Positions 23,745 to 33,527 of a stretch of DNA of 64,000 nt are shown here, one piece after another. The notes below the pieces were generated by a model. It saw nothing but the letters and a program-made list of their open reading frames with translations, made no database searches and was not told the DNA's origin. The position numbers were made by a program, and so were the translations under genes. Where the stretch lies: positions 868,001-932,000 of the forward strand of contig NZ_CP034670.1 of NCBI RefSeq assembly GCF_003990355.1, in the 5' to 3' direction. Numbering within the stretch: position 1 is the first letter of the stretch; each line of letters opens with the position of its first letter. The DNA comes from Eikenella corrodens. Lineage in GTDB: Bacteria; Pseudomonadota; Gammaproteobacteria; Burkholderiales; Neisseriaceae.

Positions 23745-23848
23745 TATAGTGGATTAACAAAAATCAGGACAAGGCGGCGAGCCGCAGACAGTACACACGT
23801 TACGGCAAGGCGAGACAACGCTGTACTGGTTTTTGTTAATCCACTATA
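23745..23848. repeat. Correia repeat (CREE), 104 bp
   Basis: Starts TATAGTGGATTAACAAAAAT, ends TTGTTAATCCACTATA; the promoter-like arm faces left into the membrane-protein gene. Confidence 0.88.
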
Positions 23849-23891
23849 AAAGGCTACCTGAAAACGGTTTGGATGCTTTCAGGTAGCCTTT
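23848..23891. terminator. DUS-pair terminator after the methyltransferase gene
   Basis: AAAGGCTACCTGAAA pairs with TTTCAGGTAGCCTTT; lies directly past the stop of the minus-strand methyltransferase gene. Confidence 0.75.
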
Positions 23892-23894
23892 GCT

Positions 23895-24839
23895 TTAGCG
23901 GTGTTTGATTGTCCAGCAGCGGTGGATTTTGCGGTTGCGGAAGTCTTCGGGTACGGATTGGCGGCTGATTTCGGCCACGGCATGGCGTTCGGCCACGGCA
24001 GGTTCGAGCTCGAAGCTGCGCAGGTTGTTGGAGAAATAAAGCGTGCCGCCGGGCTCGAGCAGCTGCATGGCTTCGCGGATGAGGCGGGGGTGGTCGCGTT
24101 GGATGTCGAGGATATCGAGCATTTTTTTGCTGTTGGAAAAGCTGGGCGGGTCCATCACGATGAGGTCGAAGCGTTTGCCTTCGGCAGCGGCGTTTTGCAG
24201 GTATTGGAATACGTCGGCGCGGATGATGCGGTGCTGCTCGGGGTTGATTCGGTTGAGCTCGAAGTTGCGCCGCGCCCAATCGAGATAGGTGTTGGACAAA
24301 TCTACGGTTTCGCTGCCGGTAGCACCGCCGGTGGCGGCATATACGCTGAAGCTGCCGGTGTAGGAAAAGAGGTTGAGGAAGCGTTTGCCTCGGGCTTCGC
24401 TGCCCACGAGGGCGCGGGTGTTGCGGTGGTCGAGGAAGAGGCCGGTGTCGAGGTATTTGTTGAGGTTTACCCAGAAGGCGCGGCCGTTTTCGTGCACGAT
24501 AAAATCTTCGCCGCTGCGGCCGGTTTTTTCGTATTGGCTGCTGCCGCGCTGGCGGCTGCGCTGTTTGAGGTGGATGTGTTCGGCGGGAAAGCCGGTGATG
24601 AATTGCACGGCTTCCACCACTTCGGCCAGCCAGGCTTCGTATTCGGCGTGCTGCATAATCCAGCCGGTGTCGTATTCCTGCAGGTGGGCGTGGTTGGCGT
24701 AGATGTCGATGGCGAAGGGGTATTGCGGGATGTCGCGGTCGTAGAGCCGCCAGGCTTCGATGTTTTGCCGGCGCGCCCATTTGATGAGGTGTTTGGCGTT
24801 TTTGCCCAGCCGGTTGGCAAAGGCGGTGATTTCGCTCAT
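23895..24839 (-). CDS. rlmK: 23S rRNA methyltransferase, RlmK / RlmL C-terminal type
   Basis: 314 residues. An N-terminal part with a ferredoxin-like fold is followed by a Rossmann SAM-dependent methyltransferase domain: FLNLFSYTGSFSVYAATGGA (SAM loop, ~153-172), ETVDLSNTYLDWARRN, and the catalytic-site motif LIVMDPPSFSNSKKM (~226-240). This matches the half of E. coli RlmKL that makes m7G2069 in 23S rRNA, encoded alone in Neisseriaceae. RlmI-type m5C activity is an alternative but the length and motifs fit RlmK better. Confidence 0.8.
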   Translation of the reverse strand: MSEITAFANRLGKNAKHLIKWARRQNIEAWRLYDRDIPQYPFAIDIYANHAHLQEYDTGWIMQHAEYEAWLAEVVEAVQFITGFPAEHIHLKQRSRQRGSSQYEKTGRSGEDFIVHENGRAFWVNLNKYLDTGLFLDHRNTRALVGSEARGKRFLNLFSYTGSFSVYAATGGATGSETVDLSNTYLDWARRNFELNRINPEQHRIIRADVFQYLQNAAAEGKRFDLIVMDPPSFSNSKKMLDILDIQRDHPRLIREAMQLLEPGGTLYFSNNLRSFELEPAVAERHAVAEISRQSVPEDFRNRKIHRCWTIKHR

Positions 24840-25335
24840 GTGAGGCTACCTGAAAAGTGGAAAAGGAATGCGGCTATTTTACGGTTAATTGCCCCATCGC
24901 TCCAAACGGGCCACTGTGGCTTTCAGGTAGCCTTTTCGGCAGATAGGTGTCAATCCAAAGATTTTGCTTGACCGAACTCGGATAAACGCCTAAGATGCCG
25001 CCTCTTTTTTGTTCGAAGCCATCGTCTTCAGCCCCCGCAGTTTTACAGCTGCGTCTGTTTGCCGCATTTTGCGTGCAATCCTTCTCTGCTTCGCAGGTTG
25101 TCGCCGATGCCATTCCAAGCGTTTTGCTTGCGACAATCTTTTGCGTAACCCCTCCGGCGGTTGCCTTCACTTTCTTTACTGCGTTAGCCCGTCTTGCCGT
25201 ACTGCCTGTACTGTTTGCGGCCTGTCCTAGTATGGAAAGCGAATGAGTCCCGCCTCTTTCTGTTAGCGCATCCTTTTGCTTCGCGGCTGCCCGTTTTGTG
25301 CGGGCGGAAAGTATTGTTGTCCTTTTGGGAAACAC
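24840..25335. other. Intergenic region upstream of the helicase, possible decayed repeat
   Basis: Nearly 500 bp. An 83-codon open frame (24995-25246) and its antisense are open but show no recognisable protein. The piece 25181-25230 (GCGTTAGCCC ... GCGGCCTGTCCTA) resembles the core of the Correia variant found at 41373. So this looks like a decayed repeat rather than a gene. Confidence 0.5.
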
Positions 25336-26631
<1,296 letters not shown>

Positions 26632-27200
26632 TATGGCTGAACAATTTCCCCCTGCTGGGCGAACCGACGCAGTAGGGGGAAATAAGCATTTGAGTTATGG
26701 CCGGTTTGTAGAAGCTGGCTGTAAATAATAAAGGCTACCTGAAACTTGGGAAGCGGCATGAAAAATTGTCGTATGGTTTCAGGTAGCCTTTAGTTTGGCT
26801 TGAGCGATTTGCTTGGCTTGTTTGTTCGGCTTACAGTAAGATAATTGGCTGTTTGAGTGTGCGAGAACGCTTCCCCTGTGCATGAACACTGTGTCGGGGG
26901 GAAACGTCTAAAGCCAAACTCAAAAATGCTGCTTCCCAAGCAGATTGCAAAACAGCCAATCTACGGCACATTGTGCCGTAAACGTAAACCGCAGCTAAAA
27001 CATCTCATTTCATGGGATGGTCTGATTTCTATTTTGAATGACGATACTGTTTGGGCTACCTGAAAAACAGATGGCGTTGCTGATGTTTGCTTTGCCGCAG
27101 CCCTATTGTTTTAACTTTATTGAGGCTTCGTTTTCAGGTAGCCTGTTCCATCATTTTCCCCAACCCTGCCGCTTCGTGCCGCAGAAGAACCGTTGATAAA
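26632..27200. other. Long intergenic region with inverted repeats
   Basis: About 570 bp. A DUS-pair terminator is at 26729-26792. Around 26867-26908 CGCTTCCCC can pair with GGGGAAACG with one mismatch. ACGGCACATTGTGCCGT near 26974-26990 is almost a perfect palindrome. A 68-codon frame (GTG at 26857, stop inside a DUS at 27063) has no recognisable product and I do not call it a gene. Confidence 0.5.
26729..26792. terminator. DUS-pair terminator after the helicase gene
   Basis: TAAAGGCTACCTGAAAC pairs with GTTTCAGGTAGCCTTTA across about 30 bases. Confidence 0.75.
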
Positions 27201-27306
27201 TATAGTGAATTAAATTTAAACCAGTACAGCGTTGGTTCGCCTTGCCGTAACGTGTGTACTGTCTGCGGCTCGCCGCCTTGTCCTGATTTAAATTTAATCC
27301 ACTATA
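27201..27306. repeat. Correia repeat (CREE), 106 bp
   Basis: Starts TATAGTGAATTAAATTTAAA and ends TTAAATTTAATCCACTATA. TTGTCC-19-TATATC arm faces rluB, whose ATG is 24 bp on. Confidence 0.88.
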
Positions 27307-27329
27307 TCACGGATTAGGAGTGTAACTAT

Positions 27330-28307
27330 ATGAAAAACCAACGCGATTCCAATAAACGCAATCCGCGCCGCGCTGATGAAAAAGTTTCAGCCAGCCCTAA
27401 GCGCCAGCAGCGGCCTGAAGCGGAGAAAGCGCCGAAAACCCGCGTGGCACGGGCAAAAAAGCTGGCGGTGCGCCCGGGCAACCAAAAAGTGCAGAGCCAA
27501 GTGCGCCGTTTGCAGGAACAGCGTTCCGATTTGAGCGGCATCGAGCCGGTGCGCCTGCAAAAGGCGCTGGCCGCTTCGGGCGTGGGTTCGCGCCGCGAGA
27601 TGGAGGAGTGGATTCAGAACGGTTGGGTAACGGTAAACGGCAAGGTGGCGCAGCTGGGCGACAAGGTGCAGCCGGAAGACCAGGTGTTGGTGAAAGGCAG
27701 CGTCATTAAGCTGAAATGGCCTGATCGATTGCCGCGTATCATCTTGTATTACAAGCAGGAAGGCGAGATTGTGTCGCGCGACGACCCGCAGGGGCGCGTG
27801 AGCATTTTCGACCGCTTGCCGCAGGTGGCGAGCAGCCGTTGGGTAGCCATCGGCCGCTTGGACATCAATACCAGCGGCCTGCTGATTCTCACCACTTCCG
27901 GCGAATTGGCCAACCGTTTTGCCCACCCGAGCTTCGAAGTGGAGCGTGAATACGCGGTGCGCGTATTGGGCGAGCTGGGCATGGACGAGATGCGCCTGCT
28001 TACCAGCGAGGGCGTGATGCTGGAAGACGGCCTGGCGCGGGTGGAACGCATCCACAGCCAGGGCGGGGAAGGCGTGAACAAATGGTATAATGTGGTGCTA
28101 AAAGAGGGGCGCAACCGCGAAGTGCGCCGCATTTTCGAGCATTTCGGCCTTACGGTGAGCCGCCTGGTGCGAACCGGCTTCGGGCCGATTGGTTTGCCCA
28201 ACCGCTTGAAGCGTGGGCAGTTTTATGAGCTGAACGCGGCGGAAGTGGCTTCAGTGATGAAATGGGCGGATTTGCCGCTGCCGGATAGCCGCCGTCGGCA
28301 TGGCTGA
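27330..28307 (+). CDS. rluB: 23S rRNA pseudouridine synthase RluB
   Basis: Makes pseudouridine 2605 (E. coli numbering) in 23S rRNA. 325 residues: a basic ~70-residue N-terminal extension, an S4 RNA-binding domain (VRLQKALAASGVGSRREMEEWIQNGWVTVNG in pieces) and the synthase domain with catalytic Asp in IGRLDINTSGLLILT. REVRRIFEHFGLTVSRLVRTGFG is the usual RsuA/RluB end motif. RluE/RsuA are alternatives but length and motifs favour RluB. Confidence 0.92.
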   Translation: MKNQRDSNKRNPRRADEKVSASPKRQQRPEAEKAPKTRVARAKKLAVRPGNQKVQSQVRRLQEQRSDLSGIEPVRLQKALAASGVGSRREMEEWIQNGWVTVNGKVAQLGDKVQPEDQVLVKGSVIKLKWPDRLPRIILYYKQEGEIVSRDDPQGRVSIFDRLPQVASSRWVAIGRLDINTSGLLILTTSGELANRFAHPSFEVEREYAVRVLGELGMDEMRLLTSEGVMLEDGLARVERIHSQGGEGVNKWYNVVLKEGRNREVRRIFEHFGLTVSRLVRTGFGPIGLPNRLKRGQFYELNAAEVASVMKWADLPLPDSRRRHG

Positions 28308-28374
28308 TGGATGTTGCCAACTAAAGGCTACCTGAAAAATAAACAGCCGCTTTCCCATTGTTCTTTAACGAGTT

Positions 28375-29115
28375 ATGAAGCAGCCCAACCGCATCGATTC
28401 CCAGCCGGCGTTTTTGCTGTCGGCCACGCCGTGGCGCGAAACCAGCCTGCTGGCGGAGCTGTTTAGCCGCGATTACGGGCGGGTGGCGGTGGTGGCGCGC
28501 AGCGCGCGCAAACGGCAGAGCGAATTGCGCGGTGTGTTGGTGCCGTTTGTGCCGGTTCAGGTAGCCTGGTATGGCAAGGAAGAGTTGAAAACGCTGCACC
28601 GAGCCGAATGGTTGGGCGGCTGGCCGCAGCCGCAGGGCAGGGCACTGCTGAGCGGGCTGTATGTGAATGAATTGGTGCAGAAACTCACTGTCCGGGAAGA
28701 CCCGCAGCCCGCGTTGTATGAGGCTTTGCGGCAGGTGATGCGCACTTTGTGCACCGAGCCGAACCACGCCGCCGTGCTGCGCCGTTTTGAGTGGACATTG
28801 CTCACGCTGGCAGGCTATGCGCCGGACTTGCAGAAAGACAGCGCGGGCTGCCCGGTGGAAGCCGATCGGCAATACTGGCTGCGGCCGGAACATGCGGTGC
28901 TGCCGTTGGAGCAGCGGCATAGCCTGACGCCGGCAGAAGTGCAGCCTGGCGTGGCGGTAGACGGTGATGTGTTGATTCAGCTGCAAAACGGTGAATTTAC
29001 CGATACCGCCGCTTTGCAGCAGGCACGCCGGATTACCCGCCTGCTGCTGGATTTTCGCCTGCCGGAAGGGATTAAATCGCGTCAGGTGTTGCAGCAGATA
29101 CAGGCTTTCAGGTAG
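28375..29115 (+). CDS. recO: DNA repair protein RecO
   Basis: Works with RecR to load RecA on SSB-coated gaps; relevant here because Neisseriaceae are naturally transformable. 246 residues: N-terminal OB-fold with QPAFLLSATPWRETSLLAELFSRDYGRVAVVARSARK (in pieces), then helical part with YVNELVQKLTVREDPQPALYEAL and FEWTLLTLAGYAPDL. The zinc-finger cysteines are mostly absent, as in other Gram-negative RecO proteins. An uptake sequence encodes PVQVAW near residue 62. Confidence 0.93.
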   Translation: MKQPNRIDSQPAFLLSATPWRETSLLAELFSRDYGRVAVVARSARKRQSELRGVLVPFVPVQVAWYGKEELKTLHRAEWLGGWPQPQGRALLSGLYVNELVQKLTVREDPQPALYEALRQVMRTLCTEPNHAAVLRRFEWTLLTLAGYAPDLQKDSAGCPVEADRQYWLRPEHAVLPLEQRHSLTPAEVQPGVAVDGDVLIQLQNGEFTDTAALQQARRITRLLLDFRLPEGIKSRQVLQQIQAFR

Positions 29116-29156
29116 CCTTTATCCTCCAATCACATCATGCTTTGAGGAAAAACGAA

Positions 29157-30386
29157 GTGGATTTACACAACACAGAACTTTGCCGCGTGCGGGCGATTAC
29201 CGCGTTTATCAGTTTGAATAAAAATAGTAATTTATGGGCTGGCGTGCTGGTGGAAGCCAAACGCCAATGCGACCGCTTGGCCGAGTCGTTTGCCCGGGCG
29301 GGCTATACCGTGCAGTCGGTACGGCTGGTGTCAAACCCATTCGGCGAATATTTGGATACCGAAAACGTGCAAACGGCCAAGCAGGGTTTGGCCCGTATCC
29401 AGCAGATTTTGCAGGAATTGAATCACGGAAAGGCAATGCGTATCCGTTTTGCTGTTGGCGAGGCGGTGGGTGCGCACGAAATCGCCCTGCTGCCGGAGTT
29501 GATTCGCGATTACGGCGATTTGTGCAATGCCTGTGTGAATGTGGGCATGGATGAGAATGGTTTTTTAGACAGGCAAACCATTGAGTTGTGCGTGGCGACT
29601 ATGCAGGAAATCGGCCGCATTACGCCGCGCGGCGAGGGCAATTTCAATTTCACGGTAAACTTCAATTGCCGGCCGCTGATTCCGTATTTCCCCGCCGGCT
29701 ACCACCGCGCAGAGCAGGGCAACTGTATTGTGTTGGGCTTGGAAACGCCGGATTTGCTGGCCGCCGCCTTACGTGGATTAAATAATCAGCCGGCAGAGCA
29801 TGCCAAATATTTTCAGGTAGCCTATTCGGCCATGCGCGAGGCGCTGCAATACCACATCGAGCGTGTGCAGCAATGTGTGGCCGACACGCCTTTGGATGCA
29901 GGTTGGGCTTATGCCGGCATGGATACTTCGGCGGCGCCGTCAAAGAATTGTACTTCAATGGTGGAACTGTATCGGCTGATGCGCGTGCCGTATTTCGGCG
30001 CAGCCGGTACGGTGGAAGTATCCGCACTGCTTACCCGTGTGTTCAAGTCGCTGGAGCGGGTGCAGGCCGTGGGTTTTTCCGGCCTGATGCTGGCGGTAAC
30101 CGAAGACGAAGGTTTGGCCGAGGCCACCCGCAGGAAACAGTTCGATATCCGCGCCCTGCTCACTTACAGCAGCGTATGCGGTATCGGTTTGGATACCGTG
30201 CCGATTGCCGGCAGCACTCCGGCGGAGAAAATTGCCGACATCATGTGCGACACCGGCACCATGGCCTTACGCCTGAACAAGCCGCTCACTGTACGCCTGT
30301 TCCCCGTTCCAGGATTGGAGGCAGGCGAGATTACGGCATTTGAGAGCGATGATTTGTGTAATTGCGCGGTATTGGCAATACCTTAG
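29157..30386 (+). CDS. DUF711 (UPF0210) family protein
   Basis: 409 residues from a GTG start placed by GAGGAA 7-8 bases upstream. Family signatures: VRLVSNPFGEYLD, ACVNVGMDENGF, GNFNFTVNFNCRPLIPYFPAGYH, GMDTSAAPSKN, YSSVCGIGLDTVPIAG and DLCNCAVLAIP. The biochemical function of the family is unknown; structural similarity to pyruvate formate-lyase-like folds is reported for members by my recollection. It sits between recO and pdxJ. Confidence 0.88.
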   Translation: MDLHNTELCRVRAITAFISLNKNSNLWAGVLVEAKRQCDRLAESFARAGYTVQSVRLVSNPFGEYLDTENVQTAKQGLARIQQILQELNHGKAMRIRFAVGEAVGAHEIALLPELIRDYGDLCNACVNVGMDENGFLDRQTIELCVATMQEIGRITPRGEGNFNFTVNFNCRPLIPYFPAGYHRAEQGNCIVLGLETPDLLAAALRGLNNQPAEHAKYFQVAYSAMREALQYHIERVQQCVADTPLDAGWAYAGMDTSAAPSKNCTSMVELYRLMRVPYFGAAGTVEVSALLTRVFKSLERVQAVGFSGLMLAVTEDEGLAEATRRKQFDIRALLTYSSVCGIGLDTVPIAGSTPAEKIADIMCDTGTMALRLNKPLTVRLFPVPGLEAGEITAFESDDLCNCAVLAIP

Positions 30387-30483
30387 GACGGCTTCGTGCA
30401 GATGGCACGCCGGTTGCTTAGTTACCTTTGCGGCGTGAGTCATGAAGCTAAATTGCAAAATTCGATACCCGAAAGGAAAGAAG

Positions 30484-31215
30484 ATGCTGTTGGGCGTTAA
30501 TATCGACCACGTTGCCACTTTGCGTAATGCGCGCGGTACGCGCTATCCCAGCCCGTTGGAAGCAGCTTTGGTTGCCGAAACCCACGGCGCGGATTTGATT
30601 ACTTTGCATTTGCGCGAAGATCGCCGCCATATCAAAGATGCAGATGTGTTCGCCATCAAACAGGCAATCCGCACCCGCATGAATTTGGAAATGGCGCTGA
30701 CGGCAGAAATGCTGGATAACGCCTTACAGGTGCAGCCGGAAGATGTGTGCATCGTGCCGGAAAAACGGCAGGAGGTCACCACCGAAGGCGGCTTGGATGT
30801 GCTGGCGCAACAGCAGACAGTAGCGGAGTTTACGCAGCAATTAAATGCTGCCGGCATCCGCGTTTCGTTGTTTATCGATGCGGATGAGCAACAAATTAAG
30901 GCTGCTCGTGATGTGGGCGCGCAAGCCATTGAGCTGCATACCGGCGCGTATGCCGATGCAACTTCTCATACCGTTCGGCAAAACGAATTGTTACGTTTGG
31001 AAGAAGCGGCATATTTTGCTTCGGAATTGGGTTTGGTGGTCAATGCCGGGCATGGTTTGGCGATTCACAACGTAGCACCGGTGGCACGGATTTTGCCGAT
31101 TCGCGAGCTGAATATCGGCCATGCGCTCATTGCGCAAGCCGTGTTTTTGGGCTTGCCGGAAGCGATACGGCAAATGAAGGAAGAGATTTATCGGGCTCGG
31201 AGTCAGCCGGATTAG
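30484..31215 (+). CDS. pdxJ: Pyridoxine 5'-phosphate synthase
   Basis: Condenses 1-deoxy-D-xylulose 5-phosphate with 3-amino-2-oxopropyl phosphate to pyridoxine 5'-phosphate. 243 residues from MLLGVNIDHVATLRNARGTRYP, the invariant PdxJ start. HLREDRRHI (catalytic His/Arg), CIVPEKRQEVTTEGGLDV and LVVNAGHGLAIHNV are all there. An upstream in-frame ATG was rejected; AAAGGAAAG precedes the chosen start. Confidence 0.96.
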   Translation: MLLGVNIDHVATLRNARGTRYPSPLEAALVAETHGADLITLHLREDRRHIKDADVFAIKQAIRTRMNLEMALTAEMLDNALQVQPEDVCIVPEKRQEVTTEGGLDVLAQQQTVAEFTQQLNAAGIRVSLFIDADEQQIKAARDVGAQAIELHTGAYADATSHTVRQNELLRLEEAAYFASELGLVVNAGHGLAIHNVAPVARILPIRELNIGHALIAQAVFLGLPEAIRQMKEEIYRARSQPD

Positions 31216-31397
31216 AGTTTTAAATGGAGCAGCTATTGAAAAGTAGGGGGAAAAGGAGTTTGCTGGTAATTTGTTTTCATATGACCCCTGCCTTCAGGTG
31301 ATTTATTTAATTGTGGAGTGAGTAACTAATAGCTAGTTTGTTTAGTTGGATTTGAAAGAACATATAGTGTTGTCGGGAGGATGGGGTAAAAGGGAAA

Positions 31398-31799
31398 ATG
31401 ATGAATGATAAATTAAAGATGCAAGGTTTTACATTGATGGAGTTAATGATAATTGTGACAATAGTGGCGATTTTGGCTGTTATTGCCTATCCCAGTTATG
31501 ACACATTTACACGTAGGTCACGGATGGAGCAGGCAAAGGCCAGTATTATGTCTACCGCCAGAGATATGGAGCGACTCTATACGCAACAACGGAGTTTTAT
31601 TGGTGCTCCTAAACCGGCGGATACTGAATTTTTTACTATTAATTTTGCCACAAACAGTCCGACTGCCAACAGTTACGAGATTGTTGCCAAGCCAAACAGC
31701 AGGAATAATAGCGAGCCTAAGGCTATTTACTATAGCAGCATTGCTGGTACATTCAGTCGTTGCGATAAAGCCAGTATGGATAACTGCGAACAATTTTAA
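31398..31799 (+). CDS. Type IV pilin-like protein, probably a minor pilin
   Basis: 133 residues with a class III signal: short leader to QG, then FTLMELMIIVTIVAILAVIAYPSYDTF, with Glu5 of the mature pilin present. The prepilin peptidase would cut before Phe. The C-terminal part has only two cysteines (SRCDKASMDNCEQF), forming a possible D-region loop right at the end. It resembles the following ComP-like protein in layout (MERLYTQQRSF against MERFYARNRTF) but lacks most of the ComP-specific residues. AT-rich relative to neighbours. Confidence 0.85.
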   Translation: MMNDKLKMQGFTLMELMIIVTIVAILAVIAYPSYDTFTRRSRMEQAKASIMSTARDMERLYTQQRSFIGAPKPADTEFFTINFATNSPTANSYEIVAKPNSRNNSEPKAIYYSSIAGTFSRCDKASMDNCEQF

Positions 31800-31812
31800 T
31801 ATTTCAATTCTA

Positions 31813-31870
31813 TTCACTTTATTTACAAAGCCGTTTATACTGTCCACTCCGTTACTTCACTAAGGAGTGG
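31813..31870 (+). promoter_or_regulatory. Promoter and RBS-masking hairpin before comP
   Basis: TTCACT (31813-31818), 17 bp, TATACT (31836-31841) is a good sigma-70-like promoter. CCACTCC (31844-31850) is complementary to GGAGTGG (31864-31870), which contains the comP Shine-Dalgarno (AAGGAG). A hairpin in longer transcripts could hide the ribosome site. Confidence 0.5.
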
Positions 31871-31874
31871 CAGC

Positions 31875-32345
31875 ATGAACGGCTTATCTGTTTCCACCCA
31901 ACACGGTTTCACACTGATGGAGCTGATGATTATTATTGCTGTGGTGGCGATTTTGGCGGCTATTGCGTATCCTTCATACCAATCGTTTGTGCGCAAATCT
32001 CGTTTGGAAGAGGCCAATGCTGCTTTATTGGAAAATAGCCGGGCAATGGAGCGTTTTTATGCGCGAAACCGCACGTTTAAAGCCACTTCCACCACTTGGC
32101 CGGCATTGGCGGTTAGCCAAACGCAGCATTTCTGTATTAAATTCCAAGGCAATGCGCGCGGGGTGTTGGGAGATAAATATACAATTAAAGCCGTGGCTTT
32201 TGATGTGAATAAAGAGCCACGGGTTTTGTTGATTAACCAAGACCAAACGGTACGGATTTGCCAAAGCAGCCGTAGCCGTTGCGACAATAAAGAAGTGTTT
32301 TCCGGCGGTAATAATATCGACCAAGAATGCGAATTATTGCATTAG
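31875..32345 (+). CDS. comP: ComP-type DNA-uptake-sequence receptor pilin
   Basis: Minor type IV pilin that binds DUS DNA during natural transformation. 156 residues; class III signal QHG/FTLMELMIIIAVVAILAAIAYPSYQSFV. The rest follows N. meningitidis ComP as I remember it: AALLENSRAMERFY, FKATSTTWPALAV, QHFCIKFQGNARGVLGDKYTIKAVAFD, a C-terminal half with paired cysteines (VRICQS, SRCDN) and the ending DQECELLH. The basic residues around FKATST and the DKYTIK strand lie where DNA contacts were mapped in Neisseria ComP. Located with a second pilin gene just upstream. Confidence 0.85.
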   Translation: MNGLSVSTQHGFTLMELMIIIAVVAILAAIAYPSYQSFVRKSRLEEANAALLENSRAMERFYARNRTFKATSTTWPALAVSQTQHFCIKFQGNARGVLGDKYTIKAVAFDVNKEPRVLLINQDQTVRICQSSRSRCDNKEVFSGGNNIDQECELLH

Positions 32346-32373
32346 TTTTTATTTAATTAAAATTCAAATTTTG

Positions 32374-32694
32374 ATGAGCATTACTCTTTTATTGCAACAA
32401 AAAATTCAGAATGTCGATTACGCACGCATGATTCAAAGCAATATTGCTCCTTTCAGCCCGGCAGAAACCGATCTGCTGGCTGAAATTTTGAGTGGCTACG
32501 AATTTGATGTGGTGCAGCAGCAGGCGCTGGTGCAGGCGGTGATGCAGCAGTCCCGTTTCGATCCGGATGCCTTCCACCAAGAGTTTGACGATGAAGACGT
32601 AACCGGCATCTGCCCGCATTGCATCAACCCGCCTATGCCGCCGTTGCGTGATTATTTGGTGTGGCGTCAAACGCTGGCTAAACAGGCTACCTGA
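32374..32694 (+). CDS. Small conserved protein of unknown function
   Basis: 106 residues from MSITLLLQQKIQNVDYARM. Acidic (FHQEFDDEDVTG), with a CPHC pair (GICPHCINPPMPPL) that could bind a metal. Ends in an uptake sequence that supplies the stop codon (terminal Gln-Ala-Thr). I do not recognise the family. Follows comP by 28 bp on the same strand and could be co-transcribed. Confidence 0.7.
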   Translation: MSITLLLQQKIQNVDYARMIQSNIAPFSPAETDLLAEILSGYEFDVVQQQALVQAVMQQSRFDPDAFHQEFDDEDVTGICPHCINPPMPPLRDYLVWRQTLAKQAT

Positions 32695-32711
32695 ACATTT
32701 CAGGTAGCCTG
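32684..32711. terminator. DUS-pair hairpin overlapping a stop codon
   Basis: CAGGCTACCTGAA / TTCAGGTAGCCTG with a loop of 2 bases (CA). The stop codon TGA of the upstream gene is in the left arm. Confidence 0.75.
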
Positions 32712-32753
32712 CTTCCCTGTATAATCAAGCAATAACTTTATTTGGAAATACCC

Positions 32754-33527
32754 ATGCGCATTATTTCTGCCAACGTAAACGGCATCCGTTCTGCCTATAA
32801 AAAAGGCTTCTATGAATACCTGGCCGCAAGCGGCGCCGATATCGTCTGTGTTCAGGAGCTCAAGGCTCAAGAAGCCGATTTGGATGACAGCATGAAAGCC
32901 CCGCACGGTATGCACGGCGTTTGGCATTATGCTGAAAAGCGCGGCTATTCCGGCGTGGCGCTGTATAGCAAACGCGAGCCGGACCGCGTGCAAACCGGCA
33001 TGGGTATTGCCGAATTCGATGCCGAAGGCCGCTTTGTGCAGGCTGATTTTGGCAATTTGTCGGTGATTTCGCTCTACTTGCCGTCCGGCAGCAGTTCGGA
33101 AGAACGCCAGCAGGTGAAGTTCCGCTTCTTGGAAGCTTTCTACCCGATGTTGCGCGAGCTGCAAACCCAAGGCCGCGACATCGTGATCTGCGGCGATTGG
33201 AATATTGCGCACCAAAACATCGACTTAAAAAACTGGAAAGGCAATCTGAAAAACTCCGGTTTCTTGCCTGAAGAGCGCGAGTGGATCGGCAAAGTGATTG
33301 CCGAACTGGGCTGGGTGGATATTTGGCGCACGCTCTATCCCGAAACGCCCGGCTACACCTGGTGGAGCCAGCGCGGCCAGGCCTATGCCAAAGACGTGGG
33401 CTGGCGCATCGACTACCAAATGGCCACGCCCGCCCTGGCCGGGCGCGCCCGCTCCGCCCATGTTTATAAGCAGGAGAAATTCTCCGATCACGCCCCGCTG
33501 GTGGTGGATTACGATTATCCGCTGTAG
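32754..33527 (+). CDS. xth: AP endonuclease / exodeoxyribonuclease III, NApe type
   Basis: Cuts DNA at abasic sites in base-excision repair. 257 residues from MRIISANVNGIRSAYKKGFYEYL. Motifs of the ExoIII family: QELKAQEADL, GYSGVALYSK, VISLYLPSGSSS, DIVICGDWNIAH and the catalytic WRIDYQ plus FSDHAPLVVDYD at the end. It resembles the Neisseria AP endonuclease NApe rather than NExo. The start was placed at MRII, not the slightly upstream MEIP reading. Confidence 0.94.
   Translation: MRIISANVNGIRSAYKKGFYEYLAASGADIVCVQELKAQEADLDDSMKAPHGMHGVWHYAEKRGYSGVALYSKREPDRVQTGMGIAEFDAEGRFVQADFGNLSVISLYLPSGSSSEERQQVKFRFLEAFYPMLRELQTQGRDIVICGDWNIAHQNIDLKNWKGNLKNSGFLPEEREWIGKVIAELGWVDIWRTLYPETPGYTWWSQRGQAYAKDVGWRIDYQMATPALAGRARSAHVYKQEKFSDHAPLVVDYDYPL

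Noticed and set aside
26857..27063. 68-codon frame ending in a DUS
   Set aside because: GTG start without RBS, no recognisable protein, stop supplied by a repeat; kept only as part of the intergenic note.
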